Shown piece after piece: positions 30,771-42,083 of a stretch of 64,000 nucleotides of DNA. This DNA is from Dactylis glomerata. Lineage: Eukaryota > Streptophyta > Magnoliopsida > Poales > Poaceae. The stretch spans positions 15,407,624-15,471,623 of the forward strand of contig QXEO01000220.1 of the NCBI GenBank assembly GCA_007115705.1, given 5' to 3'. How positions within the stretch are numbered: the first letter of the stretch is position 1; every line of letters starts with the position of its first letter. Under the pieces are notes generated by a model. The model searched no databases. It was not told the origin of the DNA and was given only the letters and a program-made list of their open reading frames with translations. Both the position numbers and the translations under genes were made by a program.

Positions 30771-32752
30771 TCTCCACTTAGGCCAAAAACCTAAGCTTGG
30801 GGGGAGGTACGCCGACGATTCACTCATCTACATATCATATTTTGTCGGACCTTTGTATATCCATGTTTCGCTTTCTCTATTGTTCTAGTTCTTACTTCTG
30901 CTTCCCAAAACACAAAAAGACCAAAAATATTTCCGTTGTTTCTCTCTATTTGGTTCTTTAGTTTTCTACCTTTGGTTTGCTTTATTTGCTATTTTCGGTT
31001 TGCTATTTGAAAAATCCAAAAATATTTTGCCTTGTTTGCTATTTCCTTCTGCTTTTGTTTCAAAAAAATCGAAAACACAAAAATATTTGTTGTTCTTCTT
31101 CAGTTTTGTAAAGTTTGTTGCAGAGTTCAGTTTTCCGTTACTCTATTGGAGCTTGGTATTCACTCTATATTATTCAAGCCACACAAGTGAAGAGCAATAA
31201 TGACGACATATGACAATCCGAGATGTGGTAAGAGGCTGGTATGAACTCTATTTGTTTTCATTTTTGTACATATGCTCATCTATGTGGACATGCTTAGTCA
31301 GTTCATGTAAGGTATATGTCATCTAATGGATGCTTCGTAGTTCTTGCTCTCATATGATTAGTTTCAATCTACTATTAGCCTGTAGCATGTCATGTAGACG
31401 CTTGCATGCATTGTTTTATTCATAGTATGGTATGATATTGTGGTATCCACCTCTGAAAGCTTCATTTGAATCGACTTGGCACACGCTCAAGCATGCATAT
31501 GACTGAACAAAAAGTCAATTAAGCCTCGATGATCTAAATTGCCTCAGAGTCCTTGTATCATTTTTATGCCTATATTAATTTTGTTTTGTCGCAAGCATGA
31601 TTATGATAGTTATTGCTCTCTCGATTGTCGCTTCCCAGTCTTTTGCTAGCCTTCACTTGTACTGAGTATGAGCTCTACTTGTGCATCCAATTACCAAAAA
31701 CCAAGTCTTCCAAAGAGTCCACTATAAATTCCTATGCATGGTATTTGTAAGCCATTCCAAGTAAATTTTCATGTGCTACCTTTCAAAACTTTCAACTACT
31801 TCTCATTTTGTGCCACTGTTTTTAGCTCATGGGGACGTAGTGGTCGGAATTGCTATCTTCCATATTAAATTAAGTACCCCTCGACTAGGCAGCTTCATCT
31901 GCTCGTCATTAATTTTGCAAGGGAGCTGGTCAGACCATTATAATTTTAATTCTAAAAGAAAGAAAAAAAGGCACTCCTCCAAAGGAATGTGAAAGTTGGT
32001 GGGCACCCGATGGAATCGGTTAGCTGTGGTTTGAGAAAGGAAAAAGGTGGGGAGGAGTGCCAAAGCTTTATAAAAGAGCACCAATGTGCCAAATTTCAAA
32101 GAACTCGGAACCGCTCTCACTTGTTTATTATGGAAGATAGTAAGTCCCCATTGCTAGTCGTTGACATAGAACAACCACCTCTCAAAAGAACCTTTTATCT
32201 CTGTTTTACAAATGAAAAGCTCTAGCACATGTTAAATCACTGCTTCCCTCTGCGAAGGGCCATTCGTTTACTTTTATGTTGTGTCACCATCTTCTAACTT
32301 TAAGCACTTCTTGAGAGCATAGCTGTTATTCTTAGTGTAATGTGCTTGTCCCAGAACACGGTTAATTGTGGTATAACTTTGATGCTTGTATCTTTGATAT
32401 TTCTACTTCTAGTCTTCCCTTGGACTTCAGAGGTGCCTCAGCATTTATGTTTTGCTCTACAAATAAAGGCAAGTGGGATACCATTCTTTCATATCATTTA
32501 TGCATATTACAATCTTGTAGTTTCTCATGTACATGTTACTTGTTATTAGTGCATTGGCACTCTTTCATAGCTTGCTTGACTATGAGGTGACAGTAGTTGC
32601 ATATTTCTTATTATGAATTGCCTGAGTATTTGATCACATAGTTAGTATATATACATCATATGAGCAAATATGTTCGTGAAAGTTTCTTTTATCGCTCTCA
32701 GTTGTTAACTGAATTGCTTGAGGACAAGCAAATATCTAAGCTTGGGGGGAGT
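30771..32752 (+). other. Element 2 3' noncoding region with conserved hairpins and PPT
   Basis: No genes. It has a polypurine-like tract just after the ORF. The block shared with elements 1 and 3 runs from about 31660 to 32290: arms GGCACTCCTCC (31970-31980) and GGAGGAGTGCC (32051-32061) enclose CCGAT-GGA-ATCGG (32007-32019). The pre-PPT hairpin TGCTTG-AGGA-CAAGCA is at 32715-32730 and the polypurine tract AAGCTTGGGGGGA at about 32738-32750. Confidence 0.75.
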
Positions 32753-34149
32753 TGATACGTCCAAAACGTATCTACTTTCCCGAACACTTTTGCTATTGTT
32801 TCTCCTCTAATTTGTGTGTTTTGAATACAACTAACACGGACTGACGCTGTTTTCAGCAGAATTGCTCTGGTGTCTCGTTTTTGTGCAGAAATTCAACTTC
32901 CAGTAAAAATTCGGGAAAAATCATGAAAAATCCTATTTCACCAGAAGACCCACGGAGCCAGAAGACGAGACGGAGAGGGGGCTTGAGGGGCTGTCACACA
33001 TAGGTGGCGCGGCCCAGCCCTGGCCGCGCCACCCCTGTGTGAGGAGGCTCCAGGCGCCCACTCGGTCTCCCCTCTCGCCTACATATACCCCCTGACGACT
33101 TAAGATCGGGGAGACGGCGTTTTTCCCAGATAGACTTCCGCTGCGCCGCCGCCATCAAAAACCGCGATTTGGAACCAGAAACTCCGTTCTGGCACCCTGC
33201 CGGGACGGGGATTCGGAGGAGATCTTCATCACCATCACCACCGACGCTCCTCCATCAACCATCCATGACTCCCCCATCCATGTGTGAGTAATTCCCCCGC
33301 TGTAGGTGAGGGGATGGTAGGGATTGGATGAGATTGTTCATGTAATTTGATATGAGATTGATAGGGCATAGTGCCTAGTATCTTTATTTAGTGCCTATGA
33401 CATTGTTGCAACTTGTTGTGCTTAATGCTTGTCACTTTGGGCCCGAGTGCCATGATTTCAGATCTGAACATGTTATTATTTCTATGATGATACTTGTTGT
33501 TTATGGTCTTACCTACAAGTTGTATACACATATTGTTGTCCGGAACCCAAGGCCCCAAAGTGACAGAAATTGGGATAACCGGAGGGGATGGCTATGATGT
33601 GAGGATCACATGTGTTCACCGAGTGCTAATGCTTTGCTCCGGTACTCTATTAAAAGGAGTACCTTAATTACCAGTAGTTTCCCTTGAGGCCCTGCTGCAA
33701 CAGGCTGGTAGGACAAAAGATGTCGTGCAAGTTTCTCCTTGTGAGCACGTACGACTATATACGGAACACATGCTTATGATTGTTTGTACTAGGATGCTTT
33801 ATCATTATTTATCTGCAATGCCTGTATCTCATTGATTTCATGAATTATCTTATCCATGCAACGCCCGTTATCCATCCCTATGCCTACAGTACTTGTTCCT
33901 ACTGTTTACAACTGTTACTATTACCGTTGCTATTTTACTACTGCTGTTACTGTTTCACTACTGTCAACACTATAAAACTGTTGCTACTGATAAACCACTG
34001 CGAGCGAGACTGTTTCCAGGTGCAGCTGAATTGACAACTCGTCTGTTAAGGCTTACATATATTCTTTGGCTCCCCTTGTGTCGAATCAATAAATTTGGGT
34101 AATACTTCCCTCGAAGACTATTGCGATCCCCTATACTTGTGGGTCATCA
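32753..34149 (+). repeat. Element 2, 3' LTR
   Basis: Same ends and same length (1397 bp) as the 5' LTR. Palindrome at 32994-33043. It is followed by the AAGCC duplication and then Copia coding sequence. Confidence 0.95.
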
Positions 34150-34154
34150 AAGCC

Positions 34155-37097
34155 CACACCGTACGTCAACACTACTTGTCAGATATGCAACATTCACGGC
34201 CACTCAGCTCGTGACTGTTGGTGGCGTCGTGGTGATGACCACCGTGATGATGACCGCCATGTGCAAGGTGAACGTGGGAACAGGGGAGCTCACTTCGCTT
34301 CTCATGGTGTTGACAGCAACTGGTACTATGATACAGGGGCCACTGATCACATTACTGGCGAGCTGAACAAACTCACAACTCATGAGCCATATACTGGCTC
34401 AGACAATGTGTGCACTGCTGAAGGTACAGGTATGAGTATTAATCATGTTGGTCATTCAATTTTGCGCACCTCTCACAACTCCTTTCATCTTAAAGACATC
34501 TTACATGTTCCACATACATCCAAGAACTTGCTATCTGTGCATCGTTTTACTCTAGATAATCATGTTTTTATTGAATTCCATCCTTTCTTCTTTTTGATAA
34601 AGGACCAAGAAACTCGGCGCATTCTGTTTAGAGGTCCCTGCTATGGAGGTCTTTATCCCCTGATGCCTATCTCCACTGCGTCCTCCAAGCATGCCTTCAT
34701 CACAATAAAGCCGTCATCCTCTACATGGCATCGTTGTTTAGGCCACCCATCTTCATTTGTGGTTCAACAAGTTCTTAGGAAAAATAAAATAGCTTACACT
34801 CCAGAAGTTACACCATATGTTTGTGATTCTTGTCAACTAGCCAAGAGTCACCAATTGCCATATCCCATCTCCACCAGTAGATCCACTGTTCCTTTGGAAC
34901 AAGTCTTTTCTGATGTATGGGGTCCAGCTCCTCTTTCTGTTGGGAAACATGCATACTATGTAAGCTTTATTGATGATTTCAGCAAGTTCACCTGGATTTA
35001 TTTGCTTAAAAAGCGCTCGGATGTGTATCAAGTGTTTCTTAATTTTCAACAATATGTTGAACGCAAGTTTGATAGGAAAATTGTTACTATGCAAACTGAT
35101 TGGGGGGTGAATATGAGAAACTTCATGCTTTCTTTCAAAAATGTGGTATCTCTCATCATGTCTCTTGTCCACATGCTCACCAACAAAACGGGTCTGCTGA
35201 GCGCAAGCATCGTCACATTGTTGAGGTTGGTCTTGCTCTTCTTGCAAATGCATCTATGCCACTTAAATATTGGGATGAAGCCTTCCTCACTGCCACATTT
35301 CTCATTAATCTCCTTCCTAGTAAAGTCATCAACATGGAGTCCCCTGCTGAGAGACTCCTTCAGGTCACACCGAATTATGATGCACTTCACACTTTTGGTT
35401 GTGCCTGTTGGCCAAACCTCCGTCCTTACAACACATGGAAACTTGCTTTCCGTTCCATGCGCTGTGTTTTCCTTGGATATAGTCCTCTTCACAAAGGAGT
35501 AAAATGCCTTGATGTCTCCACTGGTCGTGTTTACATATCCCGTGATGTTGTTTTCGATGAAAATGTTTTTCCCTTTGCAGCCCTTCATCCAAATGCTGGT
35601 GCCCTTCTTAAGAAAGAAATCTTGTTGTTACCTACGTCTCCACCTAGTGAGAGTGCTCAAAATATTGATGATCACATGTTTACTACTCTTGTGCCTGTTA
35701 CTGCTCCTGTTTATGTTTCTCCACAGGATTCTGTGCATGGTGGTGAAAATTTTGTCCAAAACGGAGCTCCTGATCAACCGGAAACATCAGATGATTTTTC
35801 TGCAGACACAACTGATACAGACACAGGATCCGAGGTGGATTCGGGCGATTTGTCTCCTGCTGGCTCCGATCCCGAGGAGGATCCGGGTGCAGGTGCGTCG
35901 GCCACCCCGTCTCCCGCCCACTCGCCGACAGCCGCTGGTGCGGAGGCTTCCTCCGCCAGCCCTTCCTCGCCATGTGCCGCGACCCCGCCATCTCCCGCCC
36001 GAGCGCCGACCGGGGCTGACGCCGGTCCTGCTCACCCCAGTGCGCTGCTGCCGCGTGGCAGCTCGTCCCGTGCGCCTGCGCCTGCCCCGTCTGCTGCGAC
36101 CGCTGCAGCTCCTGCTGCCGCTAACACGGCAGTGTCCTCTGCCGCTGGTGCTGGATCATCTGCGCCAGCCCTCCTGCAGTTCCTTCTACTGCACCTCGTA
36201 CACGCCTACAGAAAGGTATTCGACAGCCTAAACAGTATACTGACGGCACTATTCGCTATGGTTTGACTGTGTCTACAGGTGAACCCCGTAATATATCTGT
36301 GGCTCTCTCTGATCCAAATTGGCGCTCTGCTATGCAAGATGAATATGATGCTCTCATGTCAAACAAAACGTGGACTCTTGTTCCACCTCGTCCTCACAGT
36401 AATATTATAGACTGCAAGTGGGTATATTGTGTCAAACATCGTGCTGATGGTACTATTGATCGTTACAAAGCCAGGCTAGTTGCAAAAGGTTTTAAACAAC
36501 GGTATGGTATTGACTATGAAGATACTTTCAGCCCAGTTGTTAAGATTGCTACTATCAGAATTGTTCTTTCTCTTGCTGTTTCTCGCAATTGGAGTCTTCG
36601 GCAGCTAGATGTTAAGAACACGTTTCTTCATGATGTTCTGGAGGAGGAAGTCTACATGAAGCAACCACCAGGTTTTGAGGATCCCAATGCTCCAAAATAT
36701 ATTTGTCGTCTTAATAAAGCTCTCTATGGTCTCAAACAAGCTCCTCGGGCATGGTACTCTCGTCTTAGTACTAAACTTCAGGATCTTGGTTTTCATCCAT
36801 CTCAAGCTGATACTTCTCTGTTCCTTTATAACAAGTCTGGTATCACCATCTTTGTTCTGATATATGTTGATGACATCATTGTTACTAGCTCATCAGATTC
36901 TGCAGTCTCTGCTCTCCTCAAGGATCTCAATGTACACTTTGCTATCAAAGATTTGGGGCCACCTCACTTCTTTCTTGGTATTGAAGTTAAACGTATGTCT
37001 GATGGTCTTCTGCTTACTCAAGAAAAGTATGCCAATGATCTCTTGTCTAAGGTTGGTCTGGTTGGATGCAAAGCTGCACCTACACCTCTATCCTCGT
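34155..37097 (+). pseudogene. Copia gag end, protease, integrase and most of reverse transcriptase
   Basis: In frame with 24428-24684. It begins with a CCHC zinc knuckle (34177-34218, spacing C-x2-C-x4-H-x4-C), then the protease DTGA motif (Asp codon 34329), integrase zinc-binding and core regions (FSDVWGP, QTD, and the Glu in NGSAERKHR), and a GC-rich Ala/Pro/Ser linker (about 35820-36180). Reverse transcriptase follows from about 36290 with YVDD at 36863-36874. A base is missing in the G-run at 35102-35107, within the integrase core, and a second shift lies near 36150-36190 in the linker. Element 3 cuts it at 37097, inside the region between reverse transcriptase and RNase H. Confidence 0.9.
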
Positions 37098-38724
37098 TGA
37101 TACGTCTCAAACGTATCTATAATTTTTGATGCTCCATGCTTGTTTTTACACCATTTGCCTATTGTTTCGTTACACTTAGTGGCATTTTTATACATTTTCC
37201 GGAACTAACCTATTAACGAAGTGCCACAGTGCCAGTTTCCTGTTTTCTGCTATTTTTGTGTTTCAGAAGTGATACACAGGAAATATTCTCGGAATTGGAC
37301 GAAACAAGTTCCTGAAGTCATATTTTACCCGGAAGCTTCCAGAGATCCGAAGAAGTGTCGGAGGGGGGCCACCAGGGCCCCACACAAGGGGGCGGCGCGG
37401 CCTGGCCCCTGGCCGCGCCACCCCTGTGTGAGAGCTCTTGGCTCCACCTCTGACATCGCCCCTTCGCCTATAAGTACCCCCGACGAGAAAAACCTAAGGC
37501 CCCGATCAGTTTTCCAGAATACATCGCGATCCGCCGCCGCCGTCGACCCGAAGATCGGGAGGGTCCAGAAGCTCTTCCCGGCACCCTGCCGGAGAGGGGA
37601 ATCGCCACCGGAGGTCTTCTTCATCGCCATGCTTGCCTCCGGAGCGATGAGTGAGTAGTCTACCTTGGACTATGGGTCCATAGCAGTAGCTAGATGGTTG
37701 TCTTCTCCACCATGTGCTTCATGTTTAGATCTCATGAGCTGCCCTACATGATTGAGATCACCGTTATGTAATTCTATGATGTTGGTTTGTTGGGATCCGA
37801 TGAATATTGATGTTTATGATTAAGTTGCTGTACTGAATTATATCTTTTGTTATCTCTATGTTGTTTATGATCTTGCATGCTCTCCGTTGTTAGTAGCTAT
37901 CTTGGCCGAGTAGTTGCTAGTGACTCCAAGAGGGGGTATTTATGCTCGATAGTGGGTTCATGTCTCTATTTCACCTGGGGGAGTGACAGAAACCTCTAAG
38001 GTGGTAGATGTGCTGTTGCTACTAGGGAGAAAACAACATTCATATGCTCAAGGGCATATGCTTTGTTTACATTACACACTTTGCTTAATGCAATTATCTG
38101 TTGTTCGCAACTTAATACTTCTAGGGTGTTCGGATGATATCCCCGGGAGTGGATTATTAGTCATAGATGCAGTTGGATGGCGGTCTATGTATTTTGTTGT
38201 AATGCCCAGAGTAAATCTCATAGTGATCTTCTTGACATATCACATTATCTTTATTCTATCAATTGCCCAACTGTAATTTGTTTACCCAGCATGTTATTTT
38301 ATCTATGGAGAGACACCACTAGTGAACTGTGGACCCCGGTCCTATTTTAATCATATTGCAATCACATGTTTACTTTTCCCGCATTGTTTACTTTACTCGC
38401 ATATACTCTACTGTTTTCCACTCGATACACTCATAACCTTTGTTTCAAGCAAACCGGTGAGATTGACAACCTCATCGCAAGTTGGGAACAAAGTATTTGT
38501 TTGTGTGTGTGCAGGTTCCACAACACCTTCAGTCGTCATCGTCTCCCTTCTCCTGTTCGATAAACCTTGGTTTCTTAACTGAGGGAAAACTTGCCGCTAC
38601 ACTCATCATACCTTCCTCTTGGGGTTCCCAACGGGCTGGTCATCACCACGCACAAGGACTTACTGCTCCCACGTCAACTACACGCCACCAGCTCTTTTCT
38701 GGCGTCATCATCACACGAGTAGCA
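37098..38724 (+). repeat. Element 3, 5' LTR
   Basis: Starts TGATACGTCTCAAACGTATC with the GATACGT/ACGTATC inverted repeat. GC palindrome at about 37381-37432, TATA box CTATAAGTA at 37468-37476, leader stem CCGGCA-CCC-TGCCGG at 37578-37592. Ends GAGTAGCA. Confidence 0.95.
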
Positions 38725-38734
38725 GCACTTTTTC

Positions 38735-38752
38735 TGGCGCCGTTGCCGGGGA
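38735..38752 (+). other. Element 3 primer binding site
   Basis: TGGCGCCGTTGCCGGGGA, ten bases after the LTR, is the intact tRNA-Asp-type primer site for this lineage. Confidence 0.9.
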
Positions 38753-38918
38753 AGAGAGAAGACTTCTGCAAGGGGAGTTCTTCGCACAAACATTCTTTAC
38801 TTTGTTATTTGTTTTGCTTTACTTTATTTTATTTTACCTGCACTGCTTTATATAAAAAACCCAAAAAAATTAGAATCCTTGGTAGCTGTTTTTACTTGTT
38901 TACTTTCGTTTTGCTGAA

Positions 38919-39871
38919 ATGGGTACTCCTGAAAACACCAAGTTGTGTGACTTTGCTAGCACGAACAATAGTGATTTTATCTGCACTCCTATTGCACCAC
39001 CTGTTCCTGCTACCACCTTTTATGAGATCAAGCCTGCTTTATTGAACCTTGTTATGAAAGAGCAATTTTCTGGTGCTAGTACTGAAGATGCTGCAGCTCA
39101 TCTCAACAATTTTGTTGAGCTATGTGAGATGCAGAAATATAAGGATGTTGATAGTGATATTATTAAGCTCAAGTTGTTTCCTTTTTCTTTGAGAGGAAAA
39201 GCTAAAGATTGGTTGCTTTCTTTGACTAAGAATAGTATTGATTCATGGGCTAAGTGTAAGGATGCTTTTATTGGTAGATATTATCCTCCTGCTAAGATTA
39301 TAGCTTTGCGTAGCAATATTATGAAGTTTACTCAGTTCGATAATAAACATGTTGCTCAAGCTTGGGAAAGAATGAAATCTATGGTAAAGAATTGCCCCAC
39401 TCATGGACTGACTACTTGGATGATTATCCAAACTTTTTATGCAGGACTGAATTTTTCTTCAAGGAACCTACTTGATTCAGCTGCTGGAGGCACTTTTATG
39501 TCCCTCACATTGGGCGCCGCATCAAAGCTACTCGACAACATGATGGTAAATTATTCCGAATGGCACACCGAGAGAGCTCCACAAGGTAAGAAGGTAAATT
39601 ATGTTGAGGAAACCTCTTCCTTAAGTGATAAGATTGATACCATTATGGCTATGCTTGCTAATGATAGGACTCATGTTGATCCTAATAATGTTCCTTTGGC
39701 CTCTCTGGTTGCTCAAGAAGAGCAAGTTGATGTGAATTTCATTAGAAATAACAATTGTAATAACAATGCTTATAGGAACAATTTTGCTAGTAACAATTAT
39801 AGGCCGTATCCTTCTACCAATGGTAATGGTTATGGTAACTCTTATGGTAATTCCTACAACAACACTAGGGC
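38919..39871 (+). pseudogene. Element 3 gag, 5' part, cut by element 4
   Basis: Starts MGTPENTKLCDFAS. The Retrotrans_gag domain lies at about residues 55-210 (LKLFPFSLRGKAKDWLLSL near 84-102, HVAQAWERMKSMV). An Asn/Tyr-rich segment (RNNNCNNNAYRNN...) follows. The open frame runs on to 39917, but the last bases belong to element 4's LTR. Removing element 4 and one target copy restores phase with 50253-51358, so nothing else breaks this gene. Confidence 0.88.
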
Positions 39872-39876
39872 CACGC

Positions 39877-42083
39877 TGAAAGGACACAGATGTCGCCTAG
39901 AGGGGGGGGGTGAATAGGCGATATCAAATTTTACGAATGGCTTGAACAAAAGCAGCATTAAACTAGCGTTTATTTTGTCAAGCACATAAAACCTAAATAA
40001 ACTAGGCTCACCTATGTGCACCAACAACTTATGCTAAGCAATACAAGTAGCAAGGTGATAGCAAGATATATGACTTCAAGCACGAAGGCTATCACAATGT
40101 AAAGTGCATAAGTAAAGAGCTCGGGTATAGAAATAACCGAGGCACGCGGAGACGATGATGTATTCCCGAGTTCCTCCCTTGAAAGGGAGTACGTCTCGTT
40201 GGAGGGGTGTGGTATCGCCACAAAGGCCTAACCAACGCCACAAAGGCCTCACCCTATTCTCCGGTGTGAGCTTGCGCCACAAAGGCCTAGCTCACTCTTC
40301 CACTAAGGGGTTCCTCAAGGCGGAACCGGGCCTTTACACAAATCTTGGGGCACGCATCCACAACTTAATTGGAGGCTCCCAAGGATAGCCACCAAGGCTC
40401 CACAAAGCCACAAAGCCGTCTAGGGTTCCAAGAACCCAAGAGTAAGCTCACAAACTTTCACTTACTCGAATCTCCGGGGAGAACTCAAACCGATGCAACC
40501 TATGCAATGGCAAGAGCACACAAAGTGCTCAAATCCTTCTCACTCAAATCCTACCAAAGCAACTAATGCTATCGAGAGATATGAGAGGAAGAACAAAGGA
40601 AATCCACAAAGAACTCCAAGATCTAGATCCCAAGATGTTCCCCTCACTTAGAGGAGAGATTGATTGGTGGAGTTGTAGATCTAGATCTTCTTTTTCAAAT
40701 CCCTCAACAAGATTCAAGAAATATGGGAGGGATAGAGAGGAATTGCAAGCTCTTGAAGGTCAAAACAATGGAGGAGAGAGAGAAAGCAACCAACCAGCCC
40801 TTGGGGAAGAAGGGGGTCCTTTTATAGGTCCTCCCCACGAAATATAACCATTACAGCCACTTACACCGGCTAAAGCCGGTCTTAACACCGGCTATAGCCG
40901 GCCTGAAATATCCGGCCCTGGCCAGCAATAGCCGGACAAAAAGCCGGGTTGCAACAGAGACGAAATCTGGGCGGACCGGCTAAAGCCGGCCCTCAGACCG
41001 GCTAAAGCCGGTCTGACCGGCTATTTCCGGCCCCGGGCCGGCTATTTCCGCCCCCACTGAAACAGCAGAAATACCAAAACGAAAACGGCAATAACTTGAG
41101 CATCCGGACTCCGTTTTCGATGATCTTGGGCTCGTTGGAATCACAACAACAAGCTCTACAACTTTATGCAGAGAAACATCATAGTCCAACCAAGGAGGAT
41201 AAAACCAAATGATGAAAGGTTTGACCTCTCTTCGAAGACAAACCGGTAAAACCTCCAAACACCAAAAACGCAAGAAGAGTTTCATGCGGAATCCGTTTTT
41301 GATGAGCTAGAGCTTGTCATGGAAATAACCACAAGCTCTAGAACCTCACATGGATAAAACCCAAATAAGAACCAGGAAAGATGATGCCAAGTATGCAAAG
41401 GTTTGAGCTCTCTCCGAACGATACAATTAAGTTACTCACTCGAGAGCCCCTCTTGATAGTACGGCTACCGATCCTATAACCCGGTCTCACGAATAACACC
41501 ATGAGACCGGTAAGAAAGAAACCCTAACACTATCATACCTTTGCCTTGAGCATTCCACTTGAGGTGGATAAAGACGATCTTGATCTTCTCAAGATGGACC
41601 ACCTTTCTTGATTGAGCTTGCTTGATGAAGTCTTGCGGATTGCTCCTCCATACTCCACTATGGAAGAGACTCTCTTTAAGCATATCTTCACATATCCATG
41701 ATCACAATATAGATAGCAAGCTTCAAGCATATGTTCTCTTCTAGTTGCTCATCTTGAACTTGCGCTTTGACTTGATCCATCCTTGAGCCAATTCTTCTTT
41801 CTCCATAATGATGGTGTCTTGAGGATACACATGAGAGCTCACTCAATCTTATTCTTCAAGACACACTTGACATAAGCTCAACTCCCTTAAGACCAATCTT
41901 TGGATCACTCCTTGAATAACACCTTGGTGAACACATAATATTCTTCTTACAACCTTGACTCCAACAAATGGTTCAAGCATTGTCTATGGACAAGTCCTAC
42001 ACATATAACTCAATGCAACCATTAGTCCATAGGGATTGTCATTAATTACCAAAACCACACATGGGGCTCGATATGATCTTTCA
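39877..42083 (-). repeat. Element 4, 3' LTR (left)
   Basis: 2207 bp. It contains three copies of CGCCACAAAGGCCT (about 40217-40290) and a CpG-rich palindromic cluster of CCGGCTAAAGCCGG-type words (about 40866-41053). The stretch 40605-40850 is poorly alignable with the other LTR. Confidence 0.9.

Larger units (their letters stand above)
24685..34149 (+). mobile_element. Element 2: pol-less Athila-like Gypsy element
   Basis: 9465 bp with two 1397-bp LTRs and flanking AAGCC (24680-24684, 34150-34154). It has a tRNA-Asp-type primer site, an intact Gag-protease ORF, a palindrome followed by an intron-containing leader and an ATHILA-type ORF, then 2 kb of noncoding sequence. There is no reverse transcriptase, RNase H or integrase. 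By eye about 16 substitutions separate the LTRs (near 1.1%). It must have been mobilised by proteins from another element. Confidence 0.95.

Noticed and set aside
35509..36231. 240-codon ORF overlapping Copia pol
   Set aside because: Out-of-frame reading of the low-complexity Ala/Pro linker; no domain.
40217..40290. Three CGCCACAAAGGCCT repeats with about 20-40-bp spacing, considered as a CRISPR-like array
   Set aside because: Only three short units within a retrotransposon LTR in a plant genome; no CRISPR context.
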